NCBI GenBank assembly: GCA_020846515.1
Contig: JADLDX010000905.1
Coordinates: 1 to 5,556, forward strand
Length of the DNA: 5,556 nucleotides
Source: Pirellulaceae bacterium
GTDB lineage: Bacteria; Planctomycetota; Planctomycetia; Pirellulales; Pirellulaceae
Direction: 5' to 3'
Made by a program: the position numbers and the translations under genes. Shown piece by piece: positions 1-5,556 of this stretch (its first letter is position 1; every line of letters begins with the position of its first letter). The notes under the pieces are model-generated. The model was not told where the DNA came from, made no database searches, and saw only the letters and a program-made list of their open reading frames with translations.

Positions 1-84
1 ATATCGCAAGTGGTACGCTGGCGGATCCATGTTTCGAGATGAGTAGAGTGGGGTTGGACTCATGCCTTCTAGCTCAGCAAACTT

Positions 85-114
85 CCTTCCTGCCGGACAC
101 GCCGGCAGGGGAGG
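85..114. other. GC-rich hairpin downstream of the lipoprotein gene
   Basis: CCTGCCGG (89-96) and CCGGCAGG (102-109) form a perfect 8-bp stem with a 5-nt loop, extendable by wobble pairs and a bulge to about 85-114. It lies about 150 nt past the stop codon of the minus-strand lipoprotein gene, so it could end or protect that transcript. Neither strand has a U-tract after the stem, so it is not a classical intrinsic terminator. The hairpin is directly visible; the role is a guess. Confidence 0.45.
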
Positions 115-115
115 T

Positions 116-126
116 GTAACTGTTAC
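116..126. repeat. Short perfect dyad GTAAC-T-GTTAC
   Basis: GTAAC and GTTAC flank a single T, making an 11-nt dyad next to the GC-rich hairpin. A dyad this short may arise by chance. It could be a protein-binding half-site pair, but no promoter is evident beside it. Confidence 0.25.
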
Positions 127-260
127 GACAATAGACAGGCAGACAAGAAATGCGACATGTTGAAATACCTCTGCAAGCGAAGAGTAAGACGTACAACCAA
201 ACCAGCCCGTTATGGTAAACCACTCGGCCGCGTTTTAGGAGTGCCAAGAATGCAAGTGGG

Positions 261-1226
261 CTAGCCGCGGTCCGTGGCCAGGCGAGCCGCTTCGACGTCT
301 TCGGGCGCAAACAAATCGTCCAGCGGATTGGCCACCATCTGAATGACCAACAGCACGCGCTCGGTGGTGCGCTCGGAGGTCCGCGTGCTGAACATGGCTT
401 GCCCCAAACCGCGCGGTGGATCGGTTAGCGTACATAAAAAGAATTGACCAGGTGCCAAGGTGACTTCCATGGCCATGTAATCCCATACCTGCTGCTGTTG
501 GCGGATGTCCGGTAATTGGGCAATCTTGTTTGGGCTGACGCGCATGCTTTCAATCGGCTGACCATGTTGAATTTCAGGCGTCATCTTCAACCGCGCCCGA
601 CCATCGCCCAGCGGCGTCGCCCGCAAATCAAGCATCATACGGGGATTGGTATAGGTATTACCTTGAATCTGACCATCGCGCACATGCATGACGGTAATCG
701 CCTCGTTTAGGCCGGGACGCAAAGCCAATTCCTTACGCCGACCAGCATGACAATGCAACTGCTGGGTATCGCTGGGGACTTCCGCAGCCAGTCCCAGCAG
801 TTCCAAGGAATTACCAGGCGACTTGGTATTTAATTCTTTCAAGCGAGCTCGGACGACTTGCGGCATCTCGCCGACCAGCACGCCGCACTGCAGACCATTG
901 GCATGCAGGGCACGACGTGTCGACAGACTGACCACGCTTTCGTCCACCACGCGCCACACATCATTGAGCGCCTGGGCCTGTTCTTCGGGAAAACGAATAA
1001 ACACGGCCTGAACAACTACGGCGTCCGGGGCCAGTTTCGGGGGGCTCAGCACAGGTGGTTTTTCCGGCGCTGATTCGCGTGAGAGATTCGCGCAGCCCGA
1101 GAGCAGGACAATTAAACTAAGCAGACCGCCAACAATGCCACGGAATACCGGACCTACCTCGGACCGGATGCCGATATAGTCTTGGCCTTGGAAGCCAATT
1201 CGCGTTGTCCACTGGCAGTGTTGCAT
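261..1226 (-). CDS. Predicted lipoprotein of unknown function, secretin-like C-terminal strands
   Basis: This 321-residue protein starts with a long n-region containing R10, R21 and R29, followed by a hydrophobic core (about 30-42) and a lipobox L42-S43-G44-C45. It should therefore be exported and lipidated at C45. A proline-rich linker (about 54-67) follows. The domain beyond has alternating hydrophobic strands, with a segment around 196-222 (LDLRATPLGDGRARL, then TPEIQHG), EVTLAPGQ at 254-261, and a closing strand VLLVIQMV before DDLFAPED (303-310). This order matches my memory of a family I associate with planctomycetes, and the TPEIxHG segment resembles a strand of the secretin C-domain, but there is no multi-domain secretin here and no known function. 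ATG 1226 is the only ATG/GTG/TTG ahead of the signal core, although the frame stays open upstream to 1313. No strong Shine-Dalgarno sequence is seen. The gene is divergent from the glycosyltransferase, which does not imply shared function. Confidence 0.85.
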   Translation of the reverse strand: MQHCQWTTRIGFQGQDYIGIRSEVGPVFRGIVGGLLSLIVLLSGCANLSRESAPEKPPVLSPPKLAPDAVVVQAVFIRFPEEQAQALNDVWRVVDESVVSLSTRRALHANGLQCGVLVGEMPQVVRARLKELNTKSPGNSLELLGLAAEVPSDTQQLHCHAGRRKELALRPGLNEAITVMHVRDGQIQGNTYTNPRMMLDLRATPLGDGRARLKMTPEIQHGQPIESMRVSPNKIAQLPDIRQQQQVWDYMAMEVTLAPGQFFLCTLTDPPRGLGQAMFSTRTSERTTERVLLVIQMVANPLDDLFAPEDVEAARLATDRG

Positions 1227-1240
1227 CCGGCGTACTACTC

Positions 1241-1285
1241 TTTGCTGCTCAGGTTTTCGCTGCTCATGTTTTTGCTGCTCTTGAC
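1241..1285. repeat. Three 15-bp direct repeats in the divergent promoter region
   Basis: The units are TTTGCTGCTCAGGTT (1241-1255), TTCGCTGCTCATGTT (1256-1270) and TTTGCTGCTCTTGAC (1271-1285). The GCTGCTC core recurs exactly every 15 nt, and the third unit decays at its end. They begin 15 bp upstream of the lipoprotein ATG. Read in the open frame ahead of that ATG they give QEQQK-HEQRK-PEQQR-like residues, but no usual start codon exists there, so they are treated as non-coding. They could be tandem binding sites or a replication-slippage product. Confidence 0.8.
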
Positions 1286-1393
1286 CCGACGTGCCGATCC
1301 TTCGGAACCTTGTTCACCTACCTAAGTCCGACCTTCAGCCAGACTCCGCGATGGATGCTAGCCAAACACTGCGTCTCGCGTCAACCGAGAAAT

Positions 1394-1398
1394 GAAAG
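1394..1398 (+). promoter_or_regulatory. Likely ribosome binding site of the glycosyltransferase
   Basis: GAAAG sits 6 nt before ATG 1405 in a purine-rich run (1387-1398). It is a weak Shine-Dalgarno match but correctly spaced. It supports ATG 1405; an ATG at 1392 is in another frame. Confidence 0.4.
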
Positions 1399-1404
1399 CT
1401 AGCA

Positions 1405-2703
1405 ATGGGGGAAGCTGTTTTTGTGACGGGGCCATCAGGCGTGGACTCAGAGGCGGATTCAGGGCATGCGCCAAGCGTCTCCGGGCCCCTGCGCGTGCTG
1501 GCCTGCAGCGGCTCGCTGGACGGCGGCGGTAGCGAGCGACAGTTGTGGCAGTTGGTCAGTCGACTGGACCGTCAACGATTTTCGCCCGAAGTTTACCTGC
1601 TAGCGCGACGGGGTCCCTACCTGGAACAGTTGCCCAGCGATGTGCCGGTGCACGCCTTCGAAGATGACTATCCAGCTCCCCGCTCGTTTCCCCCTGGCCG
1701 CATTACCTATTTGCAATCTCGCCATTTAAGACAGATCGTTCGTCAGCGAAAGATCGACGTGGTCTACGATCGCACCTTTCATATGACGCTCTTGACCGGT
1801 TGGGCATTGGCTTCCAGCACGCCGCGCGTGTCGGTGATCGTCAGCCCGCCCAGTCGCGATGTCCCGGCCAGCGAGCATCGGTTCGTCTGGCTCAAACGCC
1901 GGCTGCTCGCACGCGCCTATAGAAGCGCTTCGGCGACTTTATGCGTTAGTGAAGAAGTGGCCAGCGATGCAGCCAACTTCTATCGCTTGCCACCGTCTTG
2001 TTTGCAGGTGATGCCCAACCCCATCGATGTCGAGTTAGTGCGTCAGCGGGCCACGCAGAGTTTAGCCGAGACGGCCGAGCGCTGGTTGCATCAACAAGCT
2101 AGCCAGATTGAGTCTAGCCAGACTGCGTCTAGCCAGATTCATGCTGCCCTGATCGGCCGCTTTACGGCGGAGAAAGGACATCAGTTTGCCCTGCAAGTCG
2201 CGGCTGAGGTGCGACGCCGAACCAAAGAGTCGGCTAGATTGAGTTTGCATTTACATCTGGTGGGCAATGGTCCGCTGCAGTCGGAGATTGAGCAGAGTAT
2301 CGATCGCCTGCAGTTGCAGGACTGCGTGCATCTGCATGGCTATCTGACGAATCCCTACCCGGTGCTGGCGGCTTGCGACCTAGCGCTGGTGCCCAGCGAC
2401 TACGAGGGCTTTCCCAACGTGGCCCTGGAAGCGCTCGCCTTGGGCGTGCCATTGGTGATGACCAACTATGGCGCGACCGCGCGTCACATCGCCGGCCTCG
2501 ATGACCAACGTGCCACACTGATCCCTGTGCGCGACGTGTCGGCGGCGGCTCAATCGATAATCGACTTCCAGCTGAATCCGCAGCGTGCTCGAGAGCGGGC
2601 GTTGGCTGGAAGAGCTTGGGTGGAAGCCGAGCATGCGTTGGCACCTTGGTTGGATCGGATGATGAACGTGCTAGAGCGCGTTTGCCAGCGGAGAAATCGA
2701 TGA
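1405..2703 (+). CDS. GT4-family glycosyltransferase (GT-B fold)
   Basis: This 432-residue protein transfers a sugar from a nucleotide-sugar donor to an acceptor, probably a lipid-linked or surface glycan at the cytoplasmic face of the membrane. There is no signal peptide or clear membrane segment. After a poorly conserved leader of about 28 residues, the N-terminal Rossmann domain opens with RVLACSGSLDGGGSERQ (30-46), the glycine-rich loop typical of the family. MPNPID (203-208) marks the crossover into the C-terminal donor-binding domain, which shows GRFTAEKG (251-258), LVGNGP (285-290), HGYL (311-314) and the EX7E motif EGFPNVALE (E334 and E342). Length is usual for GT4. Residues 232-246 are an unusual tandem repeat in the interdomain linker. 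The stop codon overlaps the flippase start in ATGA, so the two genes are likely translated together. Donor and acceptor cannot be read from sequence. Confidence 0.93.
   Translation: MGEAVFVTGPSGVDSEADSGHAPSVSGPLRVLACSGSLDGGGSERQLWQLVSRLDRQRFSPEVYLLARRGPYLEQLPSDVPVHAFEDDYPAPRSFPPGRITYLQSRHLRQIVRQRKIDVVYDRTFHMTLLTGWALASSTPRVSVIVSPPSRDVPASEHRFVWLKRRLLARAYRSASATLCVSEEVASDAANFYRLPPSCLQVMPNPIDVELVRQRATQSLAETAERWLHQQASQIESSQTASSQIHAALIGRFTAEKGHQFALQVAAEVRRRTKESARLSLHLHLVGNGPLQSEIEQSIDRLQLQDCVHLHGYLTNPYPVLAACDLALVPSDYEGFPNVALEALALGVPLVMTNYGATARHIAGLDDQRATLIPVRDVSAAAQSIIDFQLNPQRARERALAGRAWVEAEHALAPWLDRMMNVLERVCQRRNR
2098..2142 (+). repeat. Three 15-bp tandem repeats inside the glycosyltransferase gene
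   Basis: The units GCTAGCCAGATTGAG (2098-2112), TCTAGCCAGACTGCG (2113-2127) and TCTAGCCAGATTCAT (2128-2142) encode ASQIE-SSQTA-SSQIH (residues 232-246). The period is five codons, so the reading frame is kept. The repeat falls just before the GRFTAEKG strand, in the hinge between the two GT-B domains, where length variation is usually tolerated. Confidence 0.88.
2700..2703 (+). promoter_or_regulatory. ATGA stop-start overlap
   Basis: The flippase ATG (2700-2702) overlaps the glycosyltransferase TGA (2701-2703). This arrangement usually means translational coupling by terminating ribosomes, and it fixes both the operon call and the flippase start. GGAGAAA at 2690-2696 gives a purine-rich Shine-Dalgarno-like stretch just upstream. 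Confidence 0.8.
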
Positions 2704-4235
2704 GCAGCTCCGCTGGAGATTCGCCTATTAAACAACCTCAGGCTACGGTCAGAGGGACGACCAACAACTTCGTTTGGTTGACTGCTTCGTCGGCTGGCCA
2801 GGTCGTCATCCAGTTCTTGATTCAAGTCGTCTTGGCTTACCAGTTTGGTGCGCGCGCTGAAGCGGATGCTTTGGCGGCAGCCTTGGTCGTGCCTGTGTTG
2901 CTGGCGGCCATTATCAGTGGTTCGCTCAGCTATGTCTTAGTACCAGATTTGGTGGCTTGCTTTAGCGACTCGCAGAAACGCGAAACAGGTTGGCGCTTGG
3001 CCGGCATCTTTGGCGCAGCTACGGGCACATTAGCGCTGTTGGCTTCGTTGCTGGTTATGGGGTCGTCGGTATCGATCGTGCACTGGTTGTATGGTGACTT
3101 GCCGGATAAAGAGCAGCAGACGGCCGCGCGGTTGCTGAGCATACTCGCCTGGCAGATTCTGATGTCGACGCTGGTCAGTTGGTCGCTGGCTGTGCATCAC
3201 AGTCGGCATAGCTTTATCGTGCCGGCCATGGGCGGTGTGTGGGGCACGTTGGTAACCTTGTTGTTGTCCGTGGCATATGGTCGCTTCGGTATTCATTGGA
3301 TCGCGATCGCGATTAATGTTGGGTCGTTGATCAGCCTGATCATCCATGTGTTGCCGATCATTGGTCATGTGCGCCTGGGGCCGGTGCCTAGATCCCATTG
3401 GTCGCGTTTGGTATGGGCATTGTTACCGTTGGTGCTGGGCAGCGTCTATCTGCGCATAGATCCCGTAGTCGATCGATCGTTGGCTTCGCAGTTGAGCGAA
3501 GGGAGCGTCGCGCATTTACATTATGCCCAGCGCATGATCGTGGCCTTGTTGGCCATCAGCACCAGCGGGTTGTCGGTGATTGCTTTTCCGCAGTTGGCCG
3601 GACGCCTGGCATCGGAAGGTCAAGCTGGATTTGTAACTCATTTTGCGTTGGCCATGCGGCGATTGGTCTTAATCATCGTCCCGATCGCCATTGGCTTTGG
3701 CTGTTTTGCCACCGCTGTCATTACTGATTTGCTCCAGCGTGGTCGATTCACATCGGCTGATTCCCAAGCGGTCGGCAGCCTGATCATTCTCTTTATGGGT
3801 ATGTTCATCGGGGCGAGTTGGAGTGAGTTGTTGGCGCGTGGCTTTTATACGTTGGGTGATACGCGTACGCCGACCGTGGTAGGCCTGGTGACCGTCACGC
3901 TGGGGTTATTGGCCAAGTGGTTCAGTCTGCCATACTGTGGGGTCTGGGGTATAGCCGGCAGTACGTCGCTGGCCTTCTTGCTCAATGGGGTCATGATGTC
4001 GTGGTTGTTGGCTAGCAAGACCGATCGATTGATCTTGCAGGGGAGTCTGATGACCTTGTTGGTGGCGCTGGCATCGGCCGGGATCGCTTGTGCAGTCTGC
4101 CTGGTGCCCTACACTTGGTCGCTGGGCAGAACCTGGACGGCCGCGCCACTAGGGGCTGCGACTTATGTGGGTATGCTCTGGTGGTTAGGCAATCCCGATG
4201 TGCGCAGTCTACTCAGCCGACCGACACGTTCTTGA
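2700..4235 (+). CDS. MurJ/MviN-family lipid-linked glycan flippase, atypical N-terminus
   Basis: This 511-residue inner-membrane protein has about 14 hydrophobic segments (roughly 24-47, 57-83, 99-121, 143-164, 171-193, 199-221, 236-256, 279-298, 318-342, 358-378, 391-410, 413-437, 447-470, 479-496). Family marks are FGARAEADA (49-57), SYVLVPDL (77-84), HYAQR (274-278), LLQRGRFTSAD (344-354) and FYTLGDTRTP (382-391). MurJ and its relatives flip undecaprenyl-linked glycans across the membrane. Aligned by eye on FGA, E. coli R18, R24 and R52 become V35, I41 and A69, while D39 is D56 and R270 is R278. Loss of these arginines argues against lipid II transport and for another lipid-linked glycan, in keeping with the coupled glycosyltransferase. 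I chose ATG 2700 because it forms an ATGA overlap; an in-frame ATG at 2616 would add 28 residues inside the upstream gene. Not named murJ for this reason. Confidence 0.9.
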   Translation: MSSSAGDSPIKQPQATVRGTTNNFVWLTASSAGQVVIQFLIQVVLAYQFGARAEADALAAALVVPVLLAAIISGSLSYVLVPDLVACFSDSQKRETGWRLAGIFGAATGTLALLASLLVMGSSVSIVHWLYGDLPDKEQQTAARLLSILAWQILMSTLVSWSLAVHHSRHSFIVPAMGGVWGTLVTLLLSVAYGRFGIHWIAIAINVGSLISLIIHVLPIIGHVRLGPVPRSHWSRLVWALLPLVLGSVYLRIDPVVDRSLASQLSEGSVAHLHYAQRMIVALLAISTSGLSVIAFPQLAGRLASEGQAGFVTHFALAMRRLVLIIVPIAIGFGCFATAVITDLLQRGRFTSADSQAVGSLIILFMGMFIGASWSELLARGFYTLGDTRTPTVVGLVTVTLGLLAKWFSLPYCGVWGIAGSTSLAFLLNGVMMSWLLASKTDRLILQGSLMTLLVALASAGIACAVCLVPYTWSLGRTWTAAPLGAATYVGMLWWLGNPDVRSLLSRPTRS

Positions 4236-4247
4236 ATCAGCCGTTGG

Positions 4248-4262
4248 GCGTTAGCCTAACGC
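4248..4262. repeat. Perfect short palindrome GCGTTAG-C-CTAACGC
   Basis: Two 7-nt arms are separated by one base at the left end of the REP cluster. With so small a spacer it cannot form an ordinary RNA hairpin without opening inner pairs, so it is more likely the remnant of a longer hairpin like that at 4390-4432, or a DNA-level dyad. Confidence 0.7.
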
Positions 4263-4389
4263 TGTGAAGCATTTTAGAAGCGGAACGGCGCAAGCCGTCC
4301 CGTATATCCCGGTAGTTTTAGGAACCGGAGGGCTTGCGCCCAACCGCTACAAATGCCGGGTTACACGAGCAAACATGCTTCACAGCGTT

Positions 4390-4432
4390 GGCGTTAGCCC
4401 CGGTTTTTTCAGCGAAAACCGTGGCTAACGCC
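4390..4432. repeat. Strong 18-bp stem-loop at the right end of the REP cluster
   Basis: Arms 4390-4407 and 4415-4432 match at 17 of 18 positions around a 7-nt loop; the stem joins GGCGTTAGCC to CGGTTTT. Two REP-like units in head-to-head orientation make it. It could stop or stabilise the flippase transcript, but the downstream flank (AATCGGCTAATAATT) is not a U-tract, so it is not called an intrinsic terminator. Confidence 0.85.
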
Positions 4433-4483
4433 AATCGGCTAATAATTACGAAATAGCAGCGAATCACTATTAGACGGCGATCC

Positions 4484-5556
4484 ATGCCTCCGCATTTACC
4501 AATCGATTCAGCTTTAGACGAAATAGCGGCCGCCGTGCGAGCCTTTCCGGCGGTGATTGTGGAAGCGCCTCCCGGGGCCGGCAAAACCACGCGCGTGCCA
4601 CCAGCCTTGATGTCGCTTGCCCAAGCCGGACGCCGCGTGGTGATGGTCGAGCCACGGCGTATCGCGGCTCGAGCGGCCGCGGCGCGCATCGCGCAGGAAA
4701 TGTCGGTGCGCTTAGGTGCTGAAGTTGGTTATCAAGTTCGCTTCGATCGACAAATGACGCGCGACACGCGCTTGGCTGTTGTGACACCCGGTATCCTGCT
4801 GCGCGAGTTACAGAACGATGGTGTTCTGTCGGAAGTCAGCGTGGTGATCTTGGATGAGTTTCATGAGCGTTCGCTGGAGAGCGATATCTTGCTGGGCATG
4901 GTCTGCCGTGTGCAAGAATCGATTCGTCCCGATCTGAAACTGGTCATCATGTCGGCCACGCTCAATACGGCCAACATCGCGCCTTACCTGCACAATCCTC
5001 CGGTCATTAAAGTCCAAGGCCAAATGTTTCCGGTTACGATTCGACATGCCAGGCCCGGACCACCGCGGCGCATCGTTGATACTGTTTGTGAACAGATCGA
5101 ATCGGCGGCAGCGCACGACGCGGGCGACATGTTGGTCTTCTTGCCTGGCGTAGGCGAGATCCTGCAAACGGCGCGCAATATCGAACGACTGGCCGAGAAG
5201 CAGCATTGGGAGGTCATGCCGCTCTATGGCGACTTGTCGCCTGCTGATCAAGATCGTGTGCTCGCACCGTCGGCCTTTCGAAAGATCATTCTCGCGACCA
5301 ACGTAGCGGAGACATCCCTGACGATCGATGGCGTGCGCATCGTGATCGATAGCGGCTGGGCGCGCGTGCAACGCATCGATCCCGCTGTGGGTTTGAATGT
5401 TCTGCAACTGGAGCCGATCTCGCAGGCTTCGGCACAGCAGCGCGCTGGACGAGCCGGACGCACCGCGCCTGGAGTATGCTGGCGCATGTGGGACGAGATC
5501 ACGCATCGCAGTCGACCCCAGCACACCGACCCCGAGATCATGCGCGTTGACCTGGC
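4484..5556 (+). CDS. hrpB: ATP-dependent helicase HrpB, DEAH-box family (5' part)
   Basis: The first 357 codons are present and the gene runs off the right edge; HrpB proteins are usually about 800-850 residues, so under half is seen. It is a superfamily 2 DEAH/RHA-type helicase acting in the cytoplasm on RNA or RNA-DNA structures; its role in most bacteria is poorly defined. Helicase motifs appear in order: I APPGAGKTT (28-36), Ia EPRRIAAR (56-63), Ib TPGILLRE (101-108), II DEFHER (124-129, the DEFH variant typical of HrpB), III SATL (157-160), IV LVFLPG (217-222), V ATNVAETSLTIDGV (271-284) and VI QRAGRAGR (319-326). All key residues, including K34, D124, E125 and R323/R326, are intact. ATG 4484 is the only ATG after the in-frame stop at 4454; no clear Shine-Dalgarno sequence is visible. 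The REP cluster separates it from the flippase, so it is probably its own unit. Confidence 0.95.
   Translation, partial: MPPHLPIDSALDEIAAAVRAFPAVIVEAPPGAGKTTRVPPALMSLAQAGRRVVMVEPRRIAARAAAARIAQEMSVRLGAEVGYQVRFDRQMTRDTRLAVVTPGILLRELQNDGVLSEVSVVILDEFHERSLESDILLGMVCRVQESIRPDLKLVIMSATLNTANIAPYLHNPPVIKVQGQMFPVTIRHARPGPPRRIVDTVCEQIESAAAHDAGDMLVFLPGVGEILQTARNIERLAEKQHWEVMPLYGDLSPADQDRVLAPSAFRKIILATNVAETSLTIDGVRIVIDSGWARVQRIDPAVGLNVLQLEPISQASAQQRAGRAGRTAPGVCWRMWDEITHRSRPQHTDPEIMRVDL

Larger units (their letters stand above)
1..260. other. Left-edge region with no supported gene
   Basis: I find no convincing gene here. From the left edge, plus-strand frames run open only for short stretches (stops near 40, 44 and 117), so the tail of an upstream gene could end here, for example the frame ending ...YRKWYAGGSMFRDE with its stop at 44-46. 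On the minus strand an ATG at 63 opens a frame running out of the window, which could equally be a gene start. Neither can be decided from so few codons. The rest holds a GC-rich hairpin, a small dyad and the 3' flank of the lipoprotein gene. Confidence 0.5.
1227..1404. other. Divergent intergenic region
   Basis: This 178-bp stretch must hold the start signals for the leftward lipoprotein gene and the rightward glycosyltransferase-flippase pair. I see three copies of a 15-bp repeat near the lipoprotein start. A TTGACC at 1281-1286 could be a -35 box, but I see no good -10 at the right spacing, so I do not call a promoter. Confidence 0.5.
4239..4440. repeat. Mosaic cluster of five REP-like palindromic units
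   Basis: This element of about 200 bp fills the gap between the flippase and the helicase. Five variants of one unit, consensus AGCSGTTGGGCGYWAGCC followed by a CCGGTTTT-like tail, are seen: plus at 4239-4256, plus at 4279-4296, minus at 4331-4348, plus at 4384-4399 (two bases shorter) and minus at 4423-4440. They pair as nested inverted repeats: ends 4239-4255 with 4424-4440 (15 of 17), 4258-4272 with 4375-4389 (15 of 15), 4279-4300 with 4327-4348 (18 of 22) and a tip hairpin CCGGT/ACCGG (4309-4313, 4324-4328). The layout resembles bacterial interspersed mosaic elements. Likely a multi-copy non-coding repeat; it may protect or attenuate the upstream mRNA. It has no coding capacity. Confidence 0.85.

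Noticed and set aside
74..310. 78-residue minus-strand open frame past the lipoprotein gene
   Set aside because: It overlaps the lipoprotein 3' end by 50 bp, runs through the hairpin, and shows no recognisable domain or start signal.
1205..1402. 65-residue plus-strand open frame reading the 15-bp repeats as FAAQV-FAAHV-FAALD
   Set aside because: It has no Shine-Dalgarno sequence and its repeat pattern follows from the DNA repeat in any frame; no domain is visible in the rest.
2234..2644. 136-residue open frame on the minus strand
   Set aside because: Antisense to the conserved donor-binding domain of the glycosyltransferase; typical shadow frame in GC-rich DNA.
2616..2699. Longer flippase N-terminus from ATG 2616
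   Set aside because: It would lie inside the glycosyltransferase gene and adds a hydrophilic stretch unlike the family; the ATGA start at 2700 is better supported.
4254..4393. Possible integron attC site (GCCTAAC at 4254-4260 fits RYYYAAC, with a distant GTT on the right)
   Set aside because: The right-hand partner GTTGGCG does not fit GTTRRRY, the stem is a perfect 15-bp match without the expected unpaired bases, and the flanking genes are not cassette-like. The REP-unit explanation covers the same bases better.
4239..4440. Insertion sequence or MITE with 17-bp terminal inverted repeats
   Set aside because: The ends pair at 15 of 17, but I see no target-site duplication beside them and the inner structure is repeated units rather than two simple ends. 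A MITE origin remains possible but is not supported.
4239..4440. CRISPR-like array
   Set aside because: Units alternate in orientation, vary in sequence and lack equal spacers.
4390..4446. Intrinsic terminator after the flippase
   Set aside because: The stem is strong but its T-run is in the loop side of the left arm, and no U-tract follows the stem on either strand.
4808..5524. 238-residue open frame on the minus strand
   Set aside because: It lies wholly antisense to the helicase, whose motifs are intact; its residues are low in any recognisable pattern.

Overview
The window looks like chromosomal DNA from a planctomycete, probably of the Pirellulales (Rhodopirellula-like) type. This is an inference from three things: fairly GC-rich coding sequence, a lipoprotein whose C-terminal half matches my memory of a family I associate with planctomycetes (GDGRxRLxxxPEIxHG ... 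LAPGQ ... DDLFAPED), and a dense intergenic cluster of GGCGTTAGCC-type palindromes of the sort I recall from such genomes. No database search was possible, so the taxonomy is tentative.

Layout: positions 1-260 hold no gene I can support, only a GC-rich hairpin and a small dyad. A minus-strand gene (1226 to 261) encodes a predicted lipoprotein of unknown function. A 178-bp divergent intergenic region follows and carries three copies of a 15-bp direct repeat. Two plus-strand genes come next, overlapping by 4 bp (ATGA): a GT4-family glycosyltransferase (1405-2703) and a 14-helix flippase of the MurJ/MviN family (2700-4235). Between the flippase and the next gene lies a compact element of about 200 bp (4239-4440) built from five copies of one REP-like unit, folded as nested inverted repeats. 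The window ends inside a DEAH-box helicase of the HrpB type (4484 to beyond 5556).

The glycosyltransferase and flippase form a likely translationally coupled pair: one would add sugar to a lipid-linked or surface glycan and the other would move a lipid-linked intermediate across the membrane. The flippase is notable because three of the four N-terminal charged residues important in E. coli MurJ (R18, R24, R52) are replaced by V, I and A, while D39 and R270 equivalents remain. It is therefore more likely an exported-glycan flippase than the housekeeping lipid II flippase. The lipoprotein and the helicase show no clear functional link to this pair. The most interesting non-coding signal is the mosaic REP cluster, whose left half reads like a version of the right half shortened by deletions between short repeats.
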